Shown: positions 7,841 to 15,628 of the stretch, piece by piece | How positions within the stretch are numbered: the stretch's first letter is position 1 | Layout of the letters: the number at the start of each line of letters is the position of its first letter | Virus record (IMG/VR): IMGVR_UViG_3300025712_000039 | Coordinates: 1-23,474 of that record | DNA length: 23,474 bases | Direction: 5' to 3' (one strand) | From: a virus | The notes under the pieces: model-generated | The model's input: only the letters and a program-made list of their open reading frames with translations | Told to the model about the DNA's origin: nothing | Databases searched by the model: none | Position numbers and translations under genes: made by a program

Positions 7841-8537
7841 TAACTTAACTAATCTTACAGTTAACTCTTTAGAAAAAAATACTCCACAAGTATCTTATAA
7901 AGTAATAACTAAAAAAGAACAAACAAACAGTAGGATAGGTACAGCATTACTAAATACTAAAGGAATAACTTTAGTAGTTAAAAGCGGTATAGTTTTAGAA
8001 TTAAAAGAAGGAGACATACCTTCTATAGAACAATTAGAAGCTGTTGATATATGTGTAAGCAGAAAAGCAGTTTTTATAGATCACAATAGATTATCAGAGC
8101 ATTATCGTTATGTAGATACTACATTGACAAACGGAGTTGTTGATTTAAATATTTTTATTATTAATCCTAAAAGATGGAAAGATGTTCCAGAAACAGATAC
8201 TGGAATATTAAACGATGTTAAAAAATTATTTATACCTAGATACATGCATCACAAAAATGATATTTTATTACAAGAAGAAGCAACAGCAACAATAGATGCT
8301 TTTAACTATGGAGTTCTTGGAGAGCAAGCAAGTGTGTTTAATTATATAGATTGTATTGAAGCAGATACTATAAACATGTTAGAAACTTATGGTTATTGTT
8401 TTGATAAATTACTTCCTTATTTAAAAGGAATACCTAAAAAAGAAAAAGAAAGAATTAAATTTTTAGCTAACAAAACAAATATTAAAATTAAAAATACTAG
8501 AGAAAAGATGCACCGTTTAAATATAGGAATAACATAA
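7797..8537 (+). CDS. GT-A-like glycosyltransferase-related protein
   Basis: A 246-residue protein. The first strand LKVLILES, then VSYKVITKK, SRIGTALLNTKGITLVVKSG and EAVDICVSRKAVFID follow the order of a Rossmann-like nucleotide-sugar binding half (strand, helix, strand, 'i-G-x-A-L-x-x-x-k-G' helix, strand). VVDLNIFIINPKRW near residues 115-127 resembles the 'N-x-F-I-I-N-x-x-W' strand of phage and bacterial GT-A proteins. The usual D-x-D metal motif is not evident: the expected strand ends in VVKSGIV. It may therefore be metal-independent, inactive, or a different Rossmann-type protein. The start overlaps the upstream gene by 44 bases, and no later in-frame start precedes the first strand, so 7797 is preferred. 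Pairing with the GT-B-like gene suggests one glycan pathway. Confidence 0.45.
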   Translation: MLNLTDLKVLILESNNLTNLTVNSLEKNTPQVSYKVITKKEQTNSRIGTALLNTKGITLVVKSGIVLELKEGDIPSIEQLEAVDICVSRKAVFIDHNRLSEHYRYVDTTLTNGVVDLNIFIINPKRWKDVPETDTGILNDVKKLFIPRYMHHKNDILLQEEATATIDAFNYGVLGEQASVFNYIDCIEADTINMLETYGYCFDKLLPYLKGIPKKEKERIKFLANKTNIKIKNTREKMHRLNIGIT

Positions 8538-8776
8538 TGGATATGGAAACTTGGAATATACTTATAACTTTAGTCATAGCCCCTGTAGTTTATAGTATTC
8601 GTCAAAACTTTGTAGAGCTTAAAAGGATTGACGTATTGTTAAACAAAACCAGAGAAGAAGTAGCTAGAACTTATGTAACTAAAGACGAAATGGAAAGCAG
8701 TATGGATAGAGTTATGCGTATGCTCAGTAAACTTGAAACAAAACTTGATAAACTTTTTGAAGTTAAAACTAATTAG
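8537..8776 (+). CDS. Small membrane-anchored coiled-coil protein, 79 aa
   Basis: A single N-terminal hydrophobic segment at about residues 6-21 (WNILITLVIAPVVYSI) is followed by a charged helical region (ELKRIDVLLNKTREEVARTY) and a C-terminal coiled coil (MRMLSKLETKLDKLFE). This architecture is common among small phage proteins near structural or lysis genes. It is unlike a classical holin because only one membrane span is present. A similar arrangement recurs in the protein at 21321-21671. AGGA at 8525-8528 precedes the ATG by eight bases, and the start overlaps the previous stop (TAATG). Function unknown: an accessory virion membrane protein or lysis regulator are both possible. Confidence 0.65.
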   Translation: MDMETWNILITLVIAPVVYSIRQNFVELKRIDVLLNKTREEVARTYVTKDEMESSMDRVMRMLSKLETKLDKLFEVKTN

Positions 8777-8784
8777 GAATTACT

Positions 8785-11754
8785 ATGGCAAGAAAAAGAT
8801 ATAAAAAGAAAAGAATAGACTACCGTAAGGGTGGTAGAGTTTCTTTAAAACATGGAGGAAGACCTCAACGTAATAACTTTGATAATGCAGATGAGTACAG
8901 AAATGCTTTAGATAATTGGGCCAGCGATCCTGCTCATAGTTCTGCACAAACATCTCCACAAAGAACTACTCCAGAAAGAATGGCAGAAATATCTTCAATG
9001 CCAGGAGTTCCTTCTCCTACAGGTGTCAAGTCTATTGATGAATATAATGTAGGAACATCTATTCCTCCAGAAGATAATAATTTAATGGCTACTCCTACTA
9101 GAACTAGAACTACTATAGAGCGTGGACAAGGTAAAAAAGGTATGGGTGGAAAAGGAAGAGGAGGTAAACCTTATATTCCTCCTGCTGTGACTGCTCCTAA
9201 AAATAAAGATACAAGAAATATTTATACTGATGCAACAGAAGGTAAAATTACTACAGCTAGAACAACTGCAGAAGCTACAAGAAAAGGAGAGACACAGTTA
9301 CCTTCAATTCCAGAGATTAGTACAGAAGCAGGAACTAAACTTGATACTACTATTAAAACTCCAAAGGATGATATAGAAGAAATAGGAGTACAAACTGGAG
9401 CTACAGCAGATGTATCCGCCTCTACTTTAAAACAAGATGCTACTACAGGAACAGCAACTACTTCTGCTCAACAAACTCCTATTGCAGCTTCAACAATGAC
9501 AGCAATGCAAAACACTACTCCTTCTGCAGTAGATGGAGCAACAGGACAACTTTCTCCAGAAGCAGTTGCACAAGTAACAGAAATTAGAAATCTATCTGGT
9601 GAAGCAGTAGCTGCACAAGTTTCTGATTCATTAGTTAATGCAGCTAAAGCTACTAATGTAGATGGTATTATTTCTGCAGGAGCTTTTGTACCTGCAGTAA
9701 CAGGAGTAGGCGCACAAGTTTCTGCAACCTCAGATGCAGAGGTGCAAACTAGAGAAGCTATTACAGGAACTTCTGCTTCAGGAGTAGCTGCACAAGTTAT
9801 AAACACAGTAGGCTTTGAAGCTGCACAAAGAAGTTCAGTACAAGGTATAGCTAGAGCAGGCGCTGCCGCTTCTATGGTAGCTCAAGTTGCTGATATACCG
9901 CAAGCAATTACTGCAGCTATAGTAGAAAATCCTGCAACTGTAGAAGCTCAAATAGACTCAGAGCCTGTACAAGTTCAAGCAGCTATTGCAGCTTTACCTA
10001 CAGAAGCTTTAGTAAGCTCACAAATGGAAGGTCTCTTAGGAGGTCTTGAAAGTGGTAACATTCCTTTATGGGCTAGGCCTGCAGTAGATGCAGTAAATCA
10101 AAGCATGGCAGAAAGAGGCATGGAAGTTTCTACTGTAGGTAGAGATGCTATGTTTAACTCTATTATACAAAGTGCTTTCCCAATGGCACAAAGTAATGCA
10201 CAAGCTTTACAGGCTAGAGCAGCTCAAAATTTATCTAATGAACAACAAGCTAACTTAGAAAGTTCTAGATTAGATATGACTAGGAGAATGACTAATCTTG
10301 CTAATCGTCAACAAGCAGAAAGTCAAACAGCACAAAACGCACAACAAATGGCAGTTATGCAAAGTCAGTTTGATCAAGCAGCAGTAATGACTACTGCACA
10401 GCAACAGCAACAAACTGCGCTTGCTAATCTACAAAATCAACAACAAGCTGCAGTTTTAAATGCACAGAATGAACAAGCTATGAATCTACAGAATCTTAAT
10501 GTAGGTACACAGATAGACTTAGCTAATCTTCAGTTACAGGATGCAACTGCTAGAGATAACATGTCTGCTGTTCAACAAGAAAGATTATCAGAGTATCAAA
10601 ACGCAGCTAAGTTCCTTAGTCAAAATGCAGCCTTTGCACAAGACATGCAAAAAGCAAACTTAACTGCAGATCAACAAGTTCGTTTAGCTAATCTAAGTTC
10701 TTTGAATACAGCAAGCGCACAGAATCTAAGTGCAGCTCAACAAACGGAACTAGCAAATTTAAATAAACAAATGCAGGTTAACTTAAATAATTCTAAACTT
10801 GCACAACAAATGGGATTAGCACAGCTTAATGTAGATCAACAAAGAGCTATGCAGAACGCAACTGTTACTGCAAATATGGATATGACTAAGTTTACTACAG
10901 CACAACAAGTAGAGTTAGCTAATAGTAAGTTTATGCAAACATCTACTCTTACTAATTTAAACAATAGCCAACAAGCAATTTTACAAAATGCAACTCAAAT
11001 GGCCGCACTTGATATGGCTACATTAGATCAAAGAACTAAGCTAGCTGCACAAAACGCACAGTCTTTCTTAACTATGAATATGGCTAATCTTAGTAATGAT
11101 CAACAAGCTTCTATGCTTACAGCACAACAAAAACAACAGTCTTTGTTATCTAATCAGGCAGCTGAAAATGCATCAAGACAGTTTAACGCTACTAGCGAAA
11201 ACCAAACTAATCAGTTTATGGCAAACCTTGCACAGCAGATTGAACTTAATAATACAGCACAGCTAAACGCTATGGAACAGTTTAATGCTACAGCGCAGAA
11301 TCAAGTAGATCAACAAGTTAGAGGATTAACTGTAGATGAAAATAAATTCAATGCTCAGATGTCTACACAGATTAGTCAGTACAATACACAGCTAGCTTAT
11401 GATAGAGCTAAGTGGAACGCTACTAATGCACAAGCTGTAGAGCAATCTAATATTGCATGGAGAAGACAAGCTAATACTATTAATACAGCAGCCGCTAATC
11501 AGATAGCTATGCAGAACTCACAGAATTTATTTGGCATGTCTTCACAGGCTCAATCGTTTTTATGGCAAGAATTAAGAGACAGAGCAGCTTATGAGTTTCA
11601 AGCAGCTGAAAAGTTTGAAGATAGAAAGACACACCTTATCGCTCAATCACTAGGCAATGAAGCTACTAGCGCACAGTATTGGGATAGTTTAACAACATCT
11701 AATATTTCAAAAGTATTTGATTCATTAGTTAATATAGCATCAGTAGGAGAATAA
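8785..11754 (+). CDS. Large Gln/Asn/Ala-rich internal virion protein with 11/22-residue repeats
   Basis: A 989-residue protein in four parts. Residues 1-40 are basic (RKRYKKKR, then YRKGGRVSLKHGGRP), a motif shared by many marine phage structural proteins. Residues 40-255 are Thr/Pro/Gly-rich and probably disordered. Residues 258-402 are Ala-rich with a recurring (V/A)AQV motif (EAVAQV, EAVAAQV, GVGAQV, GVAAQV, SMVAQV), ending in a conserved-looking GNIPLWARPAVDAVNQSMAE segment. Residues 482-921 are a Gln/Asn/Ala-rich region that stays in one 22-residue register (2 x 11), typified by NLSNEQQ, NLANRQQ, NLTADQQ, NLSAAQQ and NLNNSQQ. The C-terminal about 65 residues are more ordinary (FLWQELRDRAAYEFQAAEKF). 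The 11-residue periodicity implies very long right-handed coiled coils. The protein probably belongs to the ejected core proteins. AGGA at 8775-8778 precedes the ATG. The gene ends in a double TAA. Confidence 0.75.
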   Translation: MARKRYKKKRIDYRKGGRVSLKHGGRPQRNNFDNADEYRNALDNWASDPAHSSAQTSPQRTTPERMAEISSMPGVPSPTGVKSIDEYNVGTSIPPEDNNLMATPTRTRTTIERGQGKKGMGGKGRGGKPYIPPAVTAPKNKDTRNIYTDATEGKITTARTTAEATRKGETQLPSIPEISTEAGTKLDTTIKTPKDDIEEIGVQTGATADVSASTLKQDATTGTATTSAQQTPIAASTMTAMQNTTPSAVDGATGQLSPEAVAQVTEIRNLSGEAVAAQVSDSLVNAAKATNVDGIISAGAFVPAVTGVGAQVSATSDAEVQTREAITGTSASGVAAQVINTVGFEAAQRSSVQGIARAGAAASMVAQVADIPQAITAAIVENPATVEAQIDSEPVQVQAAIAALPTEALVSSQMEGLLGGLESGNIPLWARPAVDAVNQSMAERGMEVSTVGRDAMFNSIIQSAFPMAQSNAQALQARAAQNLSNEQQANLESSRLDMTRRMTNLANRQQAESQTAQNAQQMAVMQSQFDQAAVMTTAQQQQQTALANLQNQQQAAVLNAQNEQAMNLQNLNVGTQIDLANLQLQDATARDNMSAVQQERLSEYQNAAKFLSQNAAFAQDMQKANLTADQQVRLANLSSLNTASAQNLSAAQQTELANLNKQMQVNLNNSKLAQQMGLAQLNVDQQRAMQNATVTANMDMTKFTTAQQVELANSKFMQTSTLTNLNNSQQAILQNATQMAALDMATLDQRTKLAAQNAQSFLTMNMANLSNDQQASMLTAQQKQQSLLSNQAAENASRQFNATSENQTNQFMANLAQQIELNNTAQLNAMEQFNATAQNQVDQQVRGLTVDENKFNAQMSTQISQYNTQLAYDRAKWNATNAQAVEQSNIAWRRQANTINTAAANQIAMQNSQNLFGMSSQAQSFLWQELRDRAAYEFQAAEKFEDRKTHLIAQSLGNEATSAQYWDSLTTSNISKVFDSLVNIASVGE
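10228..11547 (+). repeat. Hendecad repeat region: 440 codons in one 11/22-residue register
   Basis: Laid out by hand, residues 482-921 divide into nineteen 22-residue units plus two single 11-residue units, with no other insertion or deletion. Position 1 is most often Asn and positions 6-7 are frequently Gln-Gln. Units vary in sequence, so this is an old protein repeat rather than a recent DNA duplication. Confidence 0.75.
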
Positions 11755-11757
11755 TAA

Positions 11758-12585
11758 ATGGCATTTTTACCCTTTGCAGCCGTAGGAGCTTTACTAGCTT
11801 CTTCTAAAAAAGTAAGAAAAGAAATAGGTCGCTTTGCTAAAAAAGTAAAAAAGAAATTAAAAAAAGTAACAAAGAGCAAAGCATTTAAAATAATTGCAGC
11901 CGCAGCTCTTATAGCTACTGGAGTTTATTTTGTTGGAGGTATGATGGGGGCAACGCTGCCTGGAATTACCGCAACAGGAGGTACAGCTGCAGTAGGAACT
12001 GGAGGTACAGCAGCCGCTTCAGGTAACATTTTATCTAATACAGCAGCATTATTTGTAAACGCAGGTAAATCTGTAGCTAATACTGCTTATTCAGCAGGAC
12101 AATCTACTACTGCTTTTTTAAACGAAGGCTTTAATAAAATAACAGGAGAAGCAGGTAAAGAATCTGTTAAAAATACAGCAATAGATACTACTGTTACAGA
12201 TCCTATGCTTATGACTCAAGATCAACTAGCAGATTTTTCAGCAGGAGAAACTATAAAGGCAGGAGCTAAAGAAGAAAGTAAAAGAGGATTTTTAGGAGGT
12301 AAACCTTTTTCAGAACAAACTACTGTTGAAAAATTAAAGACAACAAAGAATGTAGTTACTGGTGTTCAAGCAGCAGGAAGTTTATTAGCAGGCTCACCAG
12401 AAGGAGCAGAAGGAAGTCCTTTTGCAGGATTTGATCCAGAAGGTTTTGTAGGAGATCCTGTGTTTACTCCTGCTCCTATGGCGCAAATGCAATCAGCTTA
12501 TCCTTTAATAGACTTTAATCGCCTAGCAACACCTATAGATCCTAGTGCTTTTATGAGAACTAATCAACAACTTGGACAAACGTAA
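11758..12585 (+). CDS. Internal virion protein with basic N-terminus and one membrane segment
   Basis: A 275-residue protein. Residues 1-16 are hydrophobic (MAFLPFAAVGALLASS). Residues 17-42 are extremely basic (KKVRKEIGRFAKKVKKKLKK). Residues 43-64 form a strong membrane segment (AFKIIAAAALIATGVYFVGG). A Gly/Thr/Ala-rich stretch and helical regions follow, with an acidic Pro-rich C-terminus. A cationic patch next to a hydrophobic helix would suit a protein that contacts DNA or phospholipid during ejection, and it lies among large internal virion genes. AGGAGA at 11745-11750 lies seven bases before the ATG, and two tandem TAA codons of the previous gene directly precede it. No named family recognised, and the role is inferred from position and architecture. 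Confidence 0.6.
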   Translation: MAFLPFAAVGALLASSKKVRKEIGRFAKKVKKKLKKVTKSKAFKIIAAAALIATGVYFVGGMMGATLPGITATGGTAAVGTGGTAAASGNILSNTAALFVNAGKSVANTAYSAGQSTTAFLNEGFNKITGEAGKESVKNTAIDTTVTDPMLMTQDQLADFSAGETIKAGAKEESKRGFLGGKPFSEQTTVEKLKTTKNVVTGVQAAGSLLAGSPEGAEGSPFAGFDPEGFVGDPVFTPAPMAQMQSAYPLIDFNRLATPIDPSAFMRTNQQLGQT

Positions 12586-12596
12586 CGGAGATACCA

Positions 12597-13163
12597 ATGG
12601 CAGAACCAACTTTAGATAGAGCAGGTTTAGAATTTTTAGCAACACAAGGCGCACCTGTTCCCGGAGAATCTTTAACAAACAGTCCAGATCAAGCATACGC
12701 TTGGGAACAAGCTCCACAGTTTACTTCTGTACAACCTGCTTTAGATGCAACTTTTTTAGAACTAACTGAACCTGATGCTTATCATGAACTAGTTAAATTA
12801 ATGAGACAAGGTGTTCCTATTGGCCAACTTACAGATATTATAATCTATAAAGGTTTTACTTCTGGTCTTTGGAATCCTGATTTAGCTATGTTACTTTTAG
12901 AGCCTATGATGTATTTGTTAATTGCTTTAGCTACACATGCAGGCATAGATGAACCAGTTTTAGATGATGAGCCAGATACTATGGAAGCAGATGAACAACT
13001 AACAGAAGTACAAAAAGCTATAGAGATGGCTAAAGAAAAAATTGTTCCTGAATTAAAATTAAAAGGAATACCTAGAGAAATACAACAACGTGTAGATACA
13101 CTTGAAATACCTGAAAGACCTACAGAACCTTCAAGTTTATTGAGTAGAGAGGAGCAAGCATAA
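12597..13163 (+). CDS. Conserved-looking phage structural protein, 188 aa, with hydrophobic helix
   Basis: ATG at 12597 has ACGGAG at 12585-12590 six bases upstream, and the gene ends in a TAATG overlap with the next. The N-terminal 45 residues look extended and Pro-rich (QGAPVPGESLTNSPDQAYAW). Residues 52-118 contain helices including a hydrophobic one at about 96-114 (LAMLLLEPMMYLLIALATH). The C-terminal third is acidic and helical (DEPDTMEADEQLTEVQKAIE). The motif 'PVPGESLTxSPxxxYxWExxP' is familiar to me from several marine phages' virion gene clusters, but I know no function for it. The hydrophobic helix may span a membrane or be buried. Its place between internal virion genes suggests a small core component. 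Confidence 0.6.
   Translation: MAEPTLDRAGLEFLATQGAPVPGESLTNSPDQAYAWEQAPQFTSVQPALDATFLELTEPDAYHELVKLMRQGVPIGQLTDIIIYKGFTSGLWNPDLAMLLLEPMMYLLIALATHAGIDEPVLDDEPDTMEADEQLTEVQKAIEMAKEKIVPELKLKGIPREIQQRVDTLEIPERPTEPSSLLSREEQA
13148..13154 (+). promoter_or_regulatory. Shine-Dalgarno sequence (AGAGGAG)
   Basis: AGAGGAG lies eight bases before the ATG at 13163, inside the end of the preceding gene. It supports that start and tight coupling of the two genes. Confidence 0.55.
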
Positions 13164-15628
13164 TGGCAAAAAGTATAATGGGTGATGCTCAAGTTAATAG
13201 AATTGTTACAGATTCTCAACAAAGAGTAGCCAAAGCTAGAAAAAAAGGAAAGAAAGCTGCTTTAATAGCTCCTTTAGTAATAGGCGCAGATCAAGTTTTA
13301 AAAGTAAAAGCACAACAACGCGCTAAAGATTTTTGGACAGGACAACAACCTGAGTTACAAAGAATGGAAGATTACTTTAATACTAGTTTTCAATTTCAAA
13401 AAGATCATACTGCAAGATTTAATAATAGAGCGGATTGGGAAACACAATACAAATCTGACTATCGCAAACAATGGATAGAGGATAAATTATTAAATCAAGG
13501 AATTGGTTCAGGTTATACTCAAGAACAATTAAATGTAATAGCTGCAAAAGACATGAATGATGATTTAACAGAATATAAAAGATTATTAGATCTATCTGCA
13601 GACTTTAAACTCTCAGGAGATCAAACAGTAGAACAAAAGAAAGCTAGATACTTTGAACCTTTCAATACAGCTACAGCTAAACACATGAAAGAGATGGTAA
13701 AAGATGGCGGTCTTCTTCCTGGAGCTATTAATTTTATTATGGGTAAAAAGAAATGGACTACAGGAACTCCTGAAGATGCTGCAATACAAGCTTTTAAAGA
13801 TCAAGTCTTTGCTTCTTCACTTGCTTGGGATGAACAACAAGGTAAGTATGAGACAGCAATAGGTAACAATGAATTGCAAAGTATATTTTCTAATACTGGA
13901 GAAGATCTTAATTTTCCTGGGGTTATTACTAAACATGAAAATGAAAGAAGTAGCTTTATTAGTAATGATCAAAAGAAAAGTTATGTATCAGGAGAGAGAC
14001 TTAAAATAAAATATAACCTTGGCGGAAAAGATCAAGAAATATCTCCTTATGTTTTAACAGGAGCAATGGGAGGAAATCCTGAAGATAAAATTACTAAAGA
14101 AGATTATTGGACTGATGTAACAATGATTTCTTCTGCTTTGCAAGATCAATATGAAAAAACAAAAGGAGCAGGAGGTATCTATGATAAGTTCCATTTTATG
14201 CAACAAGCTATAGATATAGTATCTAAAGAAACAACAGAAGGAATTCCTAATCTTTCAATTACACCAAGTAGTCTTGCAGGTTTAGGCTTAGGCCCTCAAT
14301 ATGGAGGAATAAACATAACTTATACACCTTTAACTGCTGAAAGAAGAAGGCAATTAACTGTAGGTCAAATAAATTCAGGAGGTATTTATAAAGTTACTTC
14401 TTCAGATGAACAAAGAAAATTTGATCAGAATCTGACACAAGTTTCTAGAGCTATGACTAATGCTGTTACTACAAATTCTAGTACAGGACAAGCAACCAGT
14501 GACGGTTCTTCAGAGCTTATGAAACTGCAAAACTTTTTAAGTGATCCAAATAGTGTTTTTACAAAAGACAATGTAGACTCAATAGAACAAGTAATATTAT
14601 TACAACCTCCAAGCCCTGTTAGGGATAGCGTAATGGAACTATTAGCAAGTAGAAGTAAAGAGTTAAATAGTTTTAAAAGTATGGAAGCGTCAATGTCTAA
14701 CAAAATTAAAGAAGGTTTGACGGAAGCAGGCCCTCCAACAGGATTAGGTTTAGATACTATGCCTGATATAGATCCTACATTAGGCAAAGGTAATTATACT
14801 AAAATAAAACAATCAGGATACAATTCTATAGATGACGTTCTTTTAGGCAAAAAACAAATAAATATTCCAGGAATAATGAAAACACTTAAAGATACAGTTA
14901 AACAAGATTTAAAATATTTTGGCCCAGTAAACATAACAGATGTTCAAGAATATGTAAAAGAAACTATACCTGTAGTTAAGAAAGCAGCAAAACAATTTAT
15001 TGATGATGCTCCTGCAAAAATTAAAAAAGCAGCTAAAGTAGTTTCTGATGAAGCTAATGATGCTCTTACTTCTGTTGCTAAAACAGATAAGTATATTACA
15101 TCAGGAGAGTTAGGTATAGATTTAGGATTTGCAAAAGATGAAGCTGTTGAAGGAGCAAGACAGTTTGCTCAAGATTGGATAACTCTTGGTCAAAATGCTT
15201 CTGAAAAAGTAAAAGAATTTTATGATGCTACAGAAGATGCTAGAAAAGATATTAAAGATCAAGCAAAACTAATGACATTCTATGATGATTTTACTTCAAC
15301 TAATTGGAATGTAGTTAAACAAGATATAGCAGATTCATACATACAGTTTGCTAATGAAAACAATATAGATATAACTAAAGCTGTACAAAAAGGAACAGCA
15401 GTTTGGTTAGCTAAAATGATTGAAGATACTATGCCTATATCTGGTAGAACTGCAGCTCAAATAAGTTTGCAAAGACAAAAGTTTAAAATGAAACAAGATG
15501 CAGCTCAAAGAAAAATTGACTTGTTTAATATGAAACAAGATGTAGCTCAAGATATTGTAGGTTTTACTAAAGACAGTTCAAAAAACATAGGATTACTAGC
15601 TAGAAGAGAAGATAGCGAGGAGAACTAA
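13163..15628 (+). CDS. Large internal virion (ejection-type) protein, 821 aa
   Basis: An 821-residue, mostly helical and charged protein. Near the N-terminus a basic patch (KARKKGKKAALIAPLVIGAD, residues 24-43) runs into a short hydrophobic stretch. Residues 60-270 are helical with many aromatic residues. The middle (about 280-450) has mixed beta and helix. Residues about 590-690 are Lys/Ala-rich amphipathic helices (VVKKAAKQFIDDAPAKIKKA). The C-terminus has a short helical duplication, KMKQDAAQRKIDLF followed by NMKQDVAQDIVGF. No enzyme motif is apparent. Size, charge and place directly before the giant transglycosylase-bearing protein parallel the middle internal core protein (gp15) of T7-like phages, although direct similarity is not evident by eye. 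The start is supported by AGAGGAG at 13148-13154. Confidence 0.6.
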   Translation: MAKSIMGDAQVNRIVTDSQQRVAKARKKGKKAALIAPLVIGADQVLKVKAQQRAKDFWTGQQPELQRMEDYFNTSFQFQKDHTARFNNRADWETQYKSDYRKQWIEDKLLNQGIGSGYTQEQLNVIAAKDMNDDLTEYKRLLDLSADFKLSGDQTVEQKKARYFEPFNTATAKHMKEMVKDGGLLPGAINFIMGKKKWTTGTPEDAAIQAFKDQVFASSLAWDEQQGKYETAIGNNELQSIFSNTGEDLNFPGVITKHENERSSFISNDQKKSYVSGERLKIKYNLGGKDQEISPYVLTGAMGGNPEDKITKEDYWTDVTMISSALQDQYEKTKGAGGIYDKFHFMQQAIDIVSKETTEGIPNLSITPSSLAGLGLGPQYGGINITYTPLTAERRRQLTVGQINSGGIYKVTSSDEQRKFDQNLTQVSRAMTNAVTTNSSTGQATSDGSSELMKLQNFLSDPNSVFTKDNVDSIEQVILLQPPSPVRDSVMELLASRSKELNSFKSMEASMSNKIKEGLTEAGPPTGLGLDTMPDIDPTLGKGNYTKIKQSGYNSIDDVLLGKKQINIPGIMKTLKDTVKQDLKYFGPVNITDVQEYVKETIPVVKKAAKQFIDDAPAKIKKAAKVVSDEANDALTSVAKTDKYITSGELGIDLGFAKDEAVEGARQFAQDWITLGQNASEKVKEFYDATEDARKDIKDQAKLMTFYDDFTSTNWNVVKQDIADSYIQFANENNIDITKAVQKGTAVWLAKMIEDTMPISGRTAAQISLQRQKFKMKQDAAQRKIDLFNMKQDVAQDIVGFTKDSSKNIGLLARREDSEEN
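15617..15622 (+). promoter_or_regulatory. Shine-Dalgarno sequence (GAGGAG)
   Basis: GAGGAG lies six bases before the ATG at 15629, inside the end of the preceding gene. It selects this ATG over the second in-frame ATG at 15635. Confidence 0.55.

Noticed and set aside
11643-11879. Minus-strand frame spanning the junction of the two internal virion genes
   Set aside because: It overlaps two well-supported plus-strand genes and the intervening ribosome binding site, and has no supporting context.
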